Below are positions 35,201 through 42,993 of a stretch of DNA of 64,000 nt, one piece after another. Source of the stretch: Anomaloglossus baeobatrachus (Eukaryota > Chordata > Amphibia > Anura > Aromobatidae). The number at the start of each line of letters is the position of its first letter. Position 1 is the stretch's first letter. The notes below the pieces were generated by a model. It made no database searches. It saw nothing but the letters and a program-made list of their open reading frames with translations, and was not told the DNA's origin. The translations under genes were made by a program, and so were the position numbers. The stretch is taken from contig NC_134354.1 of the NCBI RefSeq assembly GCF_048569485.1, forward strand, positions 339,236,643-339,300,642, in the 5' to 3' direction.

Positions 35201-37446
35201 AATCTCAGTGATTTCTAAACTTTCAGGGCATGGAATCAGGACTTTGGTACACGTTGTAGAGGGCAGTGACATTACAGGTATGGTCCTCATCTGTCATGGC
35301 AGCCCCATCAGACATATCTGGCTTACAGGCTGTAGTGCAGGCAGAACAGGAATTACAGGGATCTAAACCTTCCAGTACTTACATGGTAGCAGAGCTATAT
35401 GCCATGCTGTGCCTATGGCATTTACTCAGTGAGTATACAATACTGGTATGCCATGTGCCATATCCTCTCCCTGTGATGTCCTGATGACAGCACAATGACA
35501 CTGCTATGGGGGAATCACTGATCCTACACTAACTAGGAAATATTACAATAACAATAGCCCTCAGCGCTTCTTTGACCTTCATCCCTACACCTGCCCCAGG
35601 ACTGTACCAGCGGAGGTGCCCCCTCACCCTCTACATCTGCCCCAGGACTGTACCAGCGGAGGTGCCCCCTCAGCCTCTACATCTGCCCCAGTACTGTACC
35701 AGCAGAGGTGCCCCCTCAGCCTCTACATCTGCCCCAGTACTGTACCAGCAGAGGTGCCCCCTCACCCTCTACATCTGCCCCAGTACTGTACCAGCAGAGG
35801 TGCCCCCTCAGCCTCTACATCTGCCCCAGTACTGTACCAGCAGAGGTGCCCCCTCAGCCTCTACATCTGCCCCAGTACTGTACCAGCAGAGGTGCCCCCT
35901 CACCCTCTACATCTGCCCCAGGACTGTACTAGCAGAGGTGCCCCCTCAGCCTCTACATCTGCCCCAGTACTGTACCAGCAGAGGTGCCCCCTCAGCCTCT
36001 ACATCTGCCCCAGTACTGTACCAGCAGAGGTGCCCCCTCACCCTCTACATCTGCCCCAGGACTGTACCAGCAGAGGTGCCCCCTCACCCTCTACATCTGC
36101 CCCAGGACTGTACCAGCAGAGGTGCCCCCTCAGCCTCTACATCTGCCCCAGTACTGTACCAGCAGAGGTGCCCCCTCACCCTCTACATCTGCCCCAGTAC
36201 TGTACCGGCAGAGGTGCCCCCTCACCCTCTACATCTGCCCCAGGGCTGTACCAGCAGAGGTGACCCCTCACCACTACACCTGCCCCAGGACTGTACCAGC
36301 AGAGGTGCCCCCTCACCCTGTACACCAGCCCCAGGACTGTACCAGCGGTGGTACCCCCCTCACCCTGTGCACCTCCCCCAAGACTGTGCCAGCAAAGGTG
36401 ACACCTCACCACTACACCTGCCCCAGGACTGTACCAGCGGAGGTGCCCCCTCACCCTCTACATCTGCCCCAGGACTGTACCAGCAGAGGTGCCCCCTCAC
36501 CACTACACCAGCCCCAGGACTATACCAGCGGAGGTGCCCCCTCACCCTCTACATCTGCCCCAGGACTGTACCAGCGGAGGTGCCTCCTCACCCTCTACAT
36601 CTGCCCCAGGACTGTACCAGCGGAGGTGCCCCCTCACCCTCTACATCTGCCCCAGGACTGTACCAGCGGAGGTGCCACCTCACCACTACACCTGCCCCAG
36701 GACTGTACCAGCAGAGGTGTCCCATTTGCACCTGCCCCAGGACTGTACCAGCAGAGGTGCCCCCTCACCCTGTACACCAGCCCCAGGACTGTACCAGTGG
36801 AAGTGCCCCCTCACCCTGTGCACCTCCCCCAAGACTGTGCCAGCAAAGGTGCCCCCTCACCACTACACCTGCCCCAGGACTGTACCAGCAGAGGTGTCCC
36901 ATTTGCACCTTCCCCAGGACTGTACCAGCAGAGGTGCCCCCTCACCCTGTACACCAGCCCCAGGACTGTACCAGTGGAAGTGCCCCCTCACCCTGTGCAC
37001 CTCCCCCAAGACTGTGCCAGCAAAGGTGCCCCCTCACCACTACACCTGCCCCAGGACTGTACCAGCAGAGGTGCCCCCTCACCCTGTACACCTGCCCCAG
37101 GACTGTACCAGCAGAGGTGCCTCCTCACTCTCCACACCTGCCCAGGGCTGTACCAGCAGAGGTACCCCTCACCCTGTGCACCTGCCCCAGGGCTGTACCA
37201 GCAGAGGTGCCCCCTCACTCTCCACACCTGCCCATGGCTGTACCAGCAGAGATACCCCTCACCCTCTACACCTGCCCAGGGCTGTACCAACTGAGGTGCC
37301 CCCTCACCCTCCACACCTGCTGCCCATGGCTGTACCAGCAGAGGTACCCCTCACCCTGCACAGCTGCCCCAGGGCTGTACCAGCGGAGGTGCTAGGGTCT
37401 CACCTGCCACAGCGAGGACCATGGCGACACAGCCGACTCCCAGCAT
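20803..37446 (-). CDS. edn2: Preproendothelin-2, five coding exons (gene-level entry)
   Basis: The gene encodes the precursor of the secreted vasoactive peptide endothelin-2, a ligand of endothelin G-protein-coupled receptors. Joining exons 37446-37404, 34410-34278, 34071-33952, 24013-23912 and 20908-20803 gives 504 nt: 167 residues and TAA. Residues 1-17 are a signal peptide. RVKR (30-33) is a furin site. The mature peptide is 34-54, with cysteines 34, 36, 44 and 48 and the invariant HLDIIW tail. W54-I55 is the converting-enzyme bond. RRRKR (71-75) ends big endothelin. The endothelin-like motif has cysteines 80, 82, 90 and 94. Trp at position 6 of the peptide, the short [13 protein letters not shown] linker and the WKRKR end match endothelin-2 and not -1 or -3. 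Human EDN2 has 178 residues and the same five-exon plan. Intron phases are 1, 2, 2, 2. Introns are 3.0, 0.2, 9.9 and 3.0 kb. No nonsense or frame damage is visible, so it should be functional. Confidence 0.93.
21538..22690 (+). mobile_element. Tc1-like transposon, internally deleted, in edn2 intron 4
   Basis: AAAATAGGCCAATGCAAAGG near 21555 is repeated inverted near 22495-22520. The outer right end reads GGGGTGCCCAAAC...ATGGTACTGTA. Plus-strand coding remnants include a helix-turn-helix part ([19 protein letters not shown]-like) and a C-terminal part [17 protein letters not shown] and NLTELEDFF with the catalytic Glu retained. A middle section of the transposase is missing, and stops and shifts are common. 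It is the same Tc1 group as 54701-56339 but much older. Confidence 0.8.
22695..23911. other. edn2 intron 4, unassigned part
   Basis: No recognisable exons of another gene and no clear element ends were seen. Confidence 0.5.
23912..24013 (-). CDS. edn2: edn2 exon 4
   Basis: Acceptor TTTTCTTTAG, donor GTAAGA. It encodes [15 protein letters not shown] and then [19 protein letters not shown], equivalent to the human segment ending LLQRLR. Two AG dinucleotides stand side by side at the acceptor. Only the first keeps the frame; the other would meet a stop within a few codons. It lies 9.9 kb from exon 3, across intron 3. Confidence 0.88.
24559..25393. mobile_element. Tc1/mariner-type MITE in edn2 intron 3
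   Basis: The left end CCATGTTTCCTTGAAAATAAG and right end TTATTTTCAGGGAAATTTGG are inverted repeats flanked by TA (24557-24558, 25394-25395). Inner repeats AAAATAATCCCCAATG and AAATAAGCCCTAACCC also pair. It is a common non-coding family type. A second MITE is nested in it at 24740-25125. Confidence 0.8.
24740..25125. mobile_element. Nested MITE with GGTGGTCCACTAC terminal repeats
   Basis: AGAGGTGGTCCACTACAAA at the left is repeated inverted as TTTGTAGTGGACCACCTCT at the right, with flanks TTAA and ATAA, suggesting a TTAA-targeting (piggyBac- or Kolobok-like) parent. About 386 bp, non-coding. Confidence 0.78.
25828..25858. repeat. (AAT)n microsatellite
   Basis: About ten AAT units followed by an imperfect inverted ATT run. 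Confidence 0.9.
25860..26668. other. edn2 intron 3, unassigned part
   Basis: AT-rich sequence, then a fragment with GGGGCGTAACAATC near 26308 that resembles a dispersed repeat. No coding signal. Confidence 0.4.
26669..27068. repeat. Two-copy 200-bp tandem duplication
   Basis: GGCCTACTAGGGTCAG starts both units, offset by exactly 200 bp. The copies share TTAAAATATC, AGAGGATTG, TTGTTGCAG, ACAGATTGATGTGGTTATTA and CCAATAGAACTGGTT. Divergence is moderate. Confidence 0.88.
27393..27420. repeat. (CA)n microsatellite
   Basis: Fourteen CA units. Confidence 0.95.
27690..27926. repeat. ~27-bp TA-rich minisatellite (CCAGGATGGGGACATATATA type)
   Basis: Degenerate units built on CCAGGATGG and GGACATATATAC. 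A worn run of the same type is visible at 27297-27370. The same family occurs at 52670-54700. Confidence 0.85.
27929..28478 (-). mobile_element. Tc1-like transposon fragment
   Basis: CAGTGACAAGCAAAAGGGTAAC begins directly after TA inside the minisatellite. The minus strand holds the transposase C-terminus ([31 protein letters not shown]) with the third acidic residue intact. Homology stops near 28478 and the other end is missing. Confidence 0.8.
28480..30440. other. edn2 intron 3, unassigned part
   Basis: Contains short pieces that look like MITE ends (CACTCCAGAGCTGAA near 28720, GGTGACAGGTCCTCTTTAA near 30112). No exon or element could be delimited. A 95-codon minus-strand frame at 29997-29710 shows no known domain. 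Confidence 0.4.
30450..30652. repeat. ~32-bp minisatellite, left part (CCATTATACT type)
   Basis: Degenerate units with CATTATACTATTTG and AGGGCTATGT. The array continues at 31809 beyond the solo LTR. Confidence 0.82.
30657..31804 (+). mobile_element. Solo LTR, Gypsy family, in edn2 intron 3
   Basis: TGTGACGCCCTGGCAGAACC to GGGGGCGGCACA, 1148 bp, flanked by ATTA (30653-30656, 31805-31808). It shares the family's GGTGGTGTCACAAAC segment near 31649 and interrupts a minisatellite. There is no internal region. Confidence 0.87.
31809..32085. repeat. ~32-bp minisatellite, right part
   Basis: Units of GGGGGCCATCATACTGTATG and GGAGGGCTGTGT type. Confidence 0.85.
32211..32241. repeat. (TA)n microsatellite
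   Basis: About fifteen TA units. Confidence 0.95.
32245..33951. other. edn2 intron 3, unassigned part next to exon 3
   Basis: The segment at about 32840-33350 is rich in CTGTCC/CCCTTC and ends near a CTGCCCTCTAGTGG block, which looks like worn LTR or repeat sequence but could not be delimited. The rest is AT-rich. Confidence 0.4.
33952..34071 (-). CDS. edn2: edn2 exon 3 (big-endothelin tail and endothelin-like motif)
   Basis: Acceptor TTCTCACAG, donor GTAAGA. It encodes [16 protein letters not shown], the end of big endothelin with a basic processing site, and then [19 protein letters not shown], the conserved 15-residue endothelin-like cysteine motif of unknown function found in all preproendothelins. 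The compact spacing between the basic site and the motif is that of endothelin-2. Confidence 0.96.
34278..34410 (-). CDS. edn2: edn2 exon 2 (mature endothelin-2)
   Basis: The acceptor TTTTCTAG precedes the exon and the donor GTGAGT follows it. It encodes [18 protein letters not shown], the mature peptide beginning [11 protein letters not shown] and ending HLDIIW, then INTG. The Cys1-Cys15 and Cys3-Cys11 disulphide framework is intact. Residues 4-7 (NNWM) differ from human endothelin-2 (SSWL), Ile replaces Val at position 12, and the converting-enzyme site is Trp-Ile instead of Trp-Val. Confidence 0.96.
34411..35583. other. edn2 intron 1, part next to exon 2
   Basis: Apparently unique sequence with no recognisable element or conserved motif. 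Confidence 0.5.
35584..37392. repeat. 46-bp minisatellite in edn2 intron 1 (about 39 units)
   Basis: The unit contains CTGCCCCAGGACTGTACCAG and GGAGGTGCCCCCTCACC at a strict 46-bp period, for example 35591 to 35637. Variants (CAGTACTG, CTCAGCC, CACTACACC) are grouped in runs, as expected for local duplication. All three plus-strand frames stay open for hundreds of codons because the unit lacks stops and 46 is not a multiple of three. These frames are not genes. On the gene's strand most units read GGGTGAGGGGG, a splice-donor-like sequence, and the array ends about 12 bp from the real exon 1 donor. Confidence 0.96.
37404..37446 (-). CDS. edn2: edn2 exon 1, coding part (signal peptide)
   Basis: The minus strand reads [14 protein letters not shown] plus one base, then the donor GTGAGA. 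The hydrophobic stretch [11 protein letters not shown] (completed in exon 2) is a signal peptide with likely cleavage after residue 17. The start was chosen because it is the ATG directly before the hydrophobic core, has G at -3, and lies about 55 bp below a TATA-like box. The donor sits at the very edge of the 46-bp minisatellite. Confidence 0.88.
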
Positions 37447-37620
37447 CTCGGCTGTCACCAGGTGTAAAGTGCCGTCTGCCTGCGCTGATCCCTGAGCTTA
37501 AATAACCCCAGCACGTCCACGCCCTTCCATTGTGGACCAGGTGAGCGACAAGGTGCTGCCTCCTGCAGCCCTGCCTCCCGCAACACATCCCTGCCTATTC
37601 TGGAGAAATCAGCTCCTTAT
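37447..37620 (-). promoter_or_regulatory. edn2: edn2 core promoter and 5' untranslated region
   Basis: On the minus strand a TATA-like TTATTTAAG (37505-37497) lies about 55 bp before the ATG, so transcription should start near 37470. Just upstream are GACGTGC (about 37511-37517) and GGGCGTGG (about 37518-37525), two RCGTG cores a few bases apart that could bind HIF or, for the second, KLF/SP factors, and a CACCTG E-box near 37539. Positions are read from sequence. Function is inferred from motifs and from the known hypoxia response of endothelin genes. Confidence 0.6.
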
Positions 37621-37784
37621 CGGCCGAGATATCGTCTCAGGGAGGTAATTATAGCAAGCCTAGAACAGAACCGGCTTAACCCTTGCGGTGACCTTACAGC
37701 AATTGTTTAACAGCTGATTATAGGAACGAATCCAATATGCATGATGGCATATACATGAGTGTAGGTAAGAGAGATGGATATAGA

Positions 37785-37787
37785 CAC

Positions 37788-37841
<54 letters not shown>

Positions 37842-37885
37842 AAAATAGAAAGATAGATAATCTGTATATGTTTATGTATTAGGAT

Positions 37886-37921
<36 letters not shown>

Positions 37922-38073
37922 CCTGTATATGTCTATGTATTAGGAGATAGATAGATAATAATCTGTATATGTTTATGTATTAGGAGAGGAGATAGAAAAA
38001 TAGATAGATAGATAGAGCATCTGTATATATTTATGGATAAGGAGATACATAGATAGGTGATGATAGATAGATG

Positions 38074-38118
<45 letters not shown>

Positions 38119-38220
38119 CCTGTATATGTCTATTTTTTAGGAGATATATAGCTAATCTGTATATGTCTATGTATTAAGAGATAGATAGATCATCTGTATA
38201 TGTCTATGTATTAGAAGAGG

Positions 38221-38251
<31 letters not shown>

Positions 38252-38254
38252 GGC

Positions 38255-38291
<37 letters not shown>

Positions 38292-38325
38292 GGGATAGAT
38301 AGATAGATACATGGATGGATGGATG

Positions 38326-38390
<65 letters not shown>

Positions 38391-38468
38391 CCTGTATATG
38401 TCTATGTATTAGGAGATAGATAGATAATAATCTGTATATGTTTATGTATTAGGAGAGGCGATAGAAAA

Positions 38469-38501
<33 letters not shown>

Positions 38502-38755
38502 GCATCTGTATATATTTATGGATAAGGAGATACATAGATAGTAGATGATAGATAGATAGATAGATAGATAGATAACCTGTATATGTCTATTTTTTTAGGA
38601 GATATATAGCTAATCTGTATATGTCTATGTATTAAGAGATAGATAGATAATCTGTATATGTCTATGTATTAGAAGAGGAGATAGATAGATAGATAGAGGC
38701 ATAGATAGATAGATAGATAGATAGAGGGATAGATAGATAGATACATGGATGGATG

Positions 38756-38790
<35 letters not shown>
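37785..38790. repeat. (GATA)n array with higher-order spacers
   Basis: Long GATA runs are separated by a recurring ~35-bp spacer around ACCTGTATATGTCTATGT and TATTAGGAGATAG, giving a higher-order pattern. The same pattern resumes at 38932, 44900, 51022 and 51489, so it was probably one array. Confidence 0.95.
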
Positions 38791-38793
<3 letters not shown>

Positions 38794-38931
38794 GTGAAGG
38801 AAATAATTATTTGATCCGTTGCTGAGTTTCTAAGTTTGCCCTCTGACAAAAACACTCTATAATTTTAAGAGTAGGTTAATTTTAACAGTGAGAGATAGAA
38901 TATCCAAAATTTTATCCAGAAAATCACACTG
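38791..38931. mobile_element. Short Tc1-derived MITE, copy 1
   Basis: GTGAAGGAAATAATTATTTG to AAATCACACTG, about 141 bp, within GATA repeat. It matches a second copy at 51349-51488 and resembles the terminal region of a Tc1 family. Confidence 0.75.
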
Positions 38932-39219
38932 TAGATAGATAGATATATAGATAGATACATCATCTGCATATATCAAATCAAATCAAATAAGCTTTATTGG
39001 CAGGACCAAATACAAATTAGTTTTGCCAAAGCAAGTGTACAATAGGGACTGGGACTGTGGGGATGGTGGGTAGGGACCATAGTAAGGATGGATGGGGCAC
39101 ATCCAGGGTGGAGACTGTAGGTAGGATGGATGGGGCACGTCCAGGGTGGGGACTATAGGAAGAATGGATGGGGCACATCTAGGGTGAGGACGTTGGGGGC
39201 TATGGAAGTCCATGGCTTA

Positions 39220-42200
39220 TCATAGTTCTCTTTCTCGAAGTCTATGACATTCGCTCACATACCGTGCTGCTATCTCCACTGCGCTCTCTTCTTCCCCCAG
39301 CAGGATATATGTTTTCTCTTCCTCCTTCATGGAGCTGAAATCTGTGAAGAGATCGGAGAGTCTCCTGAAGTGAGTGTCCCTCACTGCTGAGTAATTGGTG
39401 CAGTGTAGCAGGAAGTGGGTTTCATCCTCCAGGGCCTCCAGGTCACAGTGTTGGCACAGTCTGTCCTCCCTGGGCTTGTGGCTCTGCTTGTGTCGGCCGG
39501 ATTCGATGGCTAGACTGTGGGCACTGAGTCTATATCAGCTCAGGGTCCTGCGGTCTCTGGGGTCTGGGAGTTTTTCCAGACATGGGGCCAGTCTGTAGTC
39601 TCTCTGTAGTCTCTGGTATGTGGTCAGTTTCTGTGAGGTGTTGATGTCGGTCCTCCAGTCATTGACATACCTCTCCTGGCCCTCGTCTACCATCTTCCTG
39701 ATTCTGGTTCTTGTCAGGCTGCTGTGATTGGTTATTTTGTCCAGTTGGGTTTGGGAGAGCTGTGCCAGGGGTCCTGGTTCATCTGGACCACGTATATATA
39801 TCAGAGCTTTGTGGTGATGGGAGCTTGGATTTCTACTCTGTAGGTGAGCCCGAAATGATAGTGCCCTCTTCAGAACCGCTAGGTGTAGAGGGAATCTGCC
39901 CAGCTCGGCTCGACAGGCGCTGTTGGAAGTGCTTCGATGGACCTGGAGAAGTTACTTACAAAATTTCAGGTGGAATATTTCTGTTGGGCTGGAATCCCAC
40001 CTTGACCAATCGGGGTAAGTGTGAGGGCCCCAGACTTCATTGCCATACAGGAGGATTGGGGCGATGATGGAATCGAAGATTTTTAGCCAGACCCTCACTG
40101 GAGGCTTCAGATGATAGAGTTTCCTTCGGATGACATAGAAGGTCTTGGAGGCCTTGTTTTTCAGAGTCTCTATGGCTTGTTTGAAGCTCCCTGACTGGTG
40201 AATTTCCAGGCCCATGTAGGTGTATTTGTCTGTTCCTGTAAGAGTGCAGTTGTTTAGGACAAATGGAGGATGCTGGTCAAATCTCCTTTTTCTCTTCTGG
40301 AACAACATGATGTTGGTTTTCTTTAGATTGATCAGTAGTGCCCATGTGGAGCTGAATTTCTCCAAGATTTGTAGGTTGTCTTGGAGGTCTTTCTTGGTTG
40401 GTGACAGCAGCAGTAAGTCATCTACATAGAGCAAGAATTTCACCTGGGCATCATGGAGTGTGAGACCTGGAACAGGTGAAGATTCCAGAGCAGTAGCCAG
40501 CTCATTGATGTAGATATTGAAGAGCGTTGGACTTAAGCTGCAGCCCTGTCTGACTCCTCGGCTCTGCTGGACATAGGCTGTTCTTCTACCATTCACTCTC
40601 ACACTGCAGAGGTTCTCGGTGTAGGAGCTTTTGATGACATCGTAGATCTTTCCTCCTATTCCGCTCTCCAGCAATTTCAAGAACAAGCCTGAGTGCCACA
40701 CTGAGTCAAAGGCCTTTTTAAAGTCTACAAAGCAGGCGTATATCTTCCCATGCTTTGTATTGTGGACGTGGCTCTGAATGAGACTGTGCAGGGTGTATGG
40801 ATGTGGTCCGTGGTGTGGTGGTTTGGCACGAACCCTGCTTGGCTTTTGCTCAGGACATTGTGCTTGGTAAGGAAACTCAGGATCCTTTTGTTTAGGATGC
40901 TGTTGAACAGTTTTCCTAAGTTACTGCTGACACATATGCCGTCCCCACTCTTGTGGATCGGTGTAATGAGTCCTTGGTTCCAGGTATGAGGGAAATAACC
41001 AGCACTCAGCACAATGTTGAACAGTTTAACCATTGCAGCTTGAATTTCTGGTGGGCTGTACTTCAGCATCTCTGGGGGGATTCCATCCAGACCACTAGAT
41101 TTTTTACACTTTATGGAAGTGATTTTCTCTGAAACTTCCTGTAATGTAATTGGTGTGTCCAGTGGGTTTTTGAAATGTTTGATTTTCTCCTCCATTGCCT
41201 TTAGTTTTGATGTTATGTTTTCCTGCTCTTGGCTTAGTCCTTCTTTTGGGATGTCTTTGTAGAGGTCTCTGAAGTACTGGAGCCTTGCCATTTTGGATAT
41301 GGGTGTCATTCTTTTTCTTGCTCTTCGTGTCCATGTGGTTCCATATTTCCCAGAAGGAGTTGTCTTGGAGGGCGTCTTGGTGTTAGCTAAGTTTGGTAGA
41401 GATGTAGCTCTGCTTCTTCCTCCTGAGGATGGTTTTGTACTGCCTTTGTATGGTGTCATAGGCTTCCCTCAGGTCTGGGCTGTTGGGGTCTCTGTGTTTA
41501 TTGTTTGAGGCTGTTCTCAGGGCCTTTCGAACGGCTTTACACTCTTTGTCAAACCAACCATTGATCTGCTTTTCTTTTGGCCTCATGTAGTTGACTTGTT
41601 TGAGGTCGGACAATTTGGCCATGGTGTGGAATATTTTGTTGAGGTATTTTGCAGCTTGATTCACTCCTTCTGGGTTTGACTTGTACTTGTAGCTGTAGAA
41701 GTTGTGGAGCATCTCCTGTATTTCGGGTCTGTTGGGAGCCTCTTTATATTTTATTTCTGACGTCTTGGACCATTTATAGCATGGAGGTCGGTTGTAGAGG
41801 CTGCTCTGCTGTGGCTTTTGTGTGGATGGTTTCTCTGTAGATTTCATGTACAGGAGAAGTTGGCTGTGGTCTGATAGGTGCGTTTGTGGGGTGACTATGA
41901 AGGTGCTAATATTTGCCGGGTCCATATCTGTAATGGCGTAATATACTACACTCCTTCCTACATGGGAATTTAGTATATATCTTCCCAGTGAGTCTCCCTT
42001 TGTACGGCCATTAAGAATATGAAGACCTAAACTTTTACATAAGTTCAGGAGCTTTTTGCCACTTTTGTTGACTGTACTGTCATAGCTGTTTCTCTCTGAG
42101 TGTTCTGAGTCGTGACTGTCATTCTCTGCCCCAAATATGTAGATGTTTCCATCTGTGGTCAGAACGTCTTTTTCTCTCCCTGTTCTTGCATTGAGGTCTC

Positions 42201-42664
42201 CAAAGATGAGAACTTTGCCCAGGACCTGATAATGGGTGGCTTCTTCTTGTAAGATCTCAAAGCTGTCTGGATTGAAGTAGGGGGACTCTGGTGGTAGTAT
42301 ATAGCTGGTACAGAGGTAGACATCGGACTGAGAGGTGAAGATGGAGCTACTGATTCTGAACCATATGTGGCTGCCTCCTCTCTTCACTGGTTTGATGTAC
42401 TGGTGGAGCTCTTCTTTATACCAGATCAATAGTCCTCCTGAGCAGCGGCCCTGTTTGATGTTTTTTTTTTTAGGGCAGGGACAGAGATTTCTCTGTATCC
42501 GATTGGAACCAGAGATTCGTTTTCAGCTCTGGTCCATGTTTCCAGGAGGATCTGAATGTCTATATTTTTCAGTCTTTGAATAAAGTCAGGGTCATTTGTT
42601 TTACATCAAAAGGCCGAGGTGCTCAGGCCTTGGATGTTCCAGCTGCTGATTGTGAATGAGGTCA
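39220..42664 (-). pseudogene. LINE ORF2 (APE endonuclease, reverse transcriptase), frameshifted
   Basis: The frame starts MTSFTISSWNIQGLSTSAF, the endonuclease beginning. The endonuclease continues with VLIFGDLNARTGREKD and SDHSQLLLYMKS. The reverse transcriptase has KKSSGLDGIPPEML, ITPIHKSGDG, SRGVRQGCSLSPTLFNIYIN and FLLYVDDLLLLSP, and the C-terminal motif is CQHCDLEALEDETHFLLHC. A TGA falls just after STSAF, a run of ten T at about 42460 marks a probable length change, and the frame shifts near 41400, 40710 and 39950. A stop also follows DRRTLS near 39533. ORF2 is therefore dead. The enzyme would nick target DNA and copy the RNA there. Confidence 0.9.
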
Positions 42665-42993
42665 TTTTTTTTCTATATACTTCATGTGTATATACCTTGT
42701 AATGAGTGTGGCTGTGTAAGACACTCTAGATTTATGACTGGTTTATTGATGTGTTAGGTTTGATCCAGTCACATTAGTTTCCTGCACAATGCGCTGAGCA
42801 GGGTTCTGATGTCTTCCATATCTCTGCCCTGCATGTCTCTGTGTGGGGCTGATGGTCCCCTCCATGGTGGTCTCCTCCTCTGATGGCCCGATTTTGGGTG
42901 AAGGACTTTGTTTCTAGCATCCTGTGATGAAATTGGGGTTTCCTGTCTTTTTATTGTTGGGGGTCTTTCCATGGGATTTTGGTTGTTGTTGAG

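Noticed and set aside
20803-37446. Endothelin-1 or endothelin-3 as the identity of the host gene
   Set aside because: Trp at position 6, the short linker between the basic site and the endothelin-like motif, and the WKRKR ending fit endothelin-2. Endothelin-1 has a longer linker and C-terminal region, and endothelin-3 has a different loop.
35572-37505. Long plus-strand open frames (up to 607 codons) rich in Cys and Pro
   Set aside because: All three frames are open because the 46-bp unit lacks stops. The translation is pure repeat, it lies in an intron and one frame runs antisense into edn2 exon 1.
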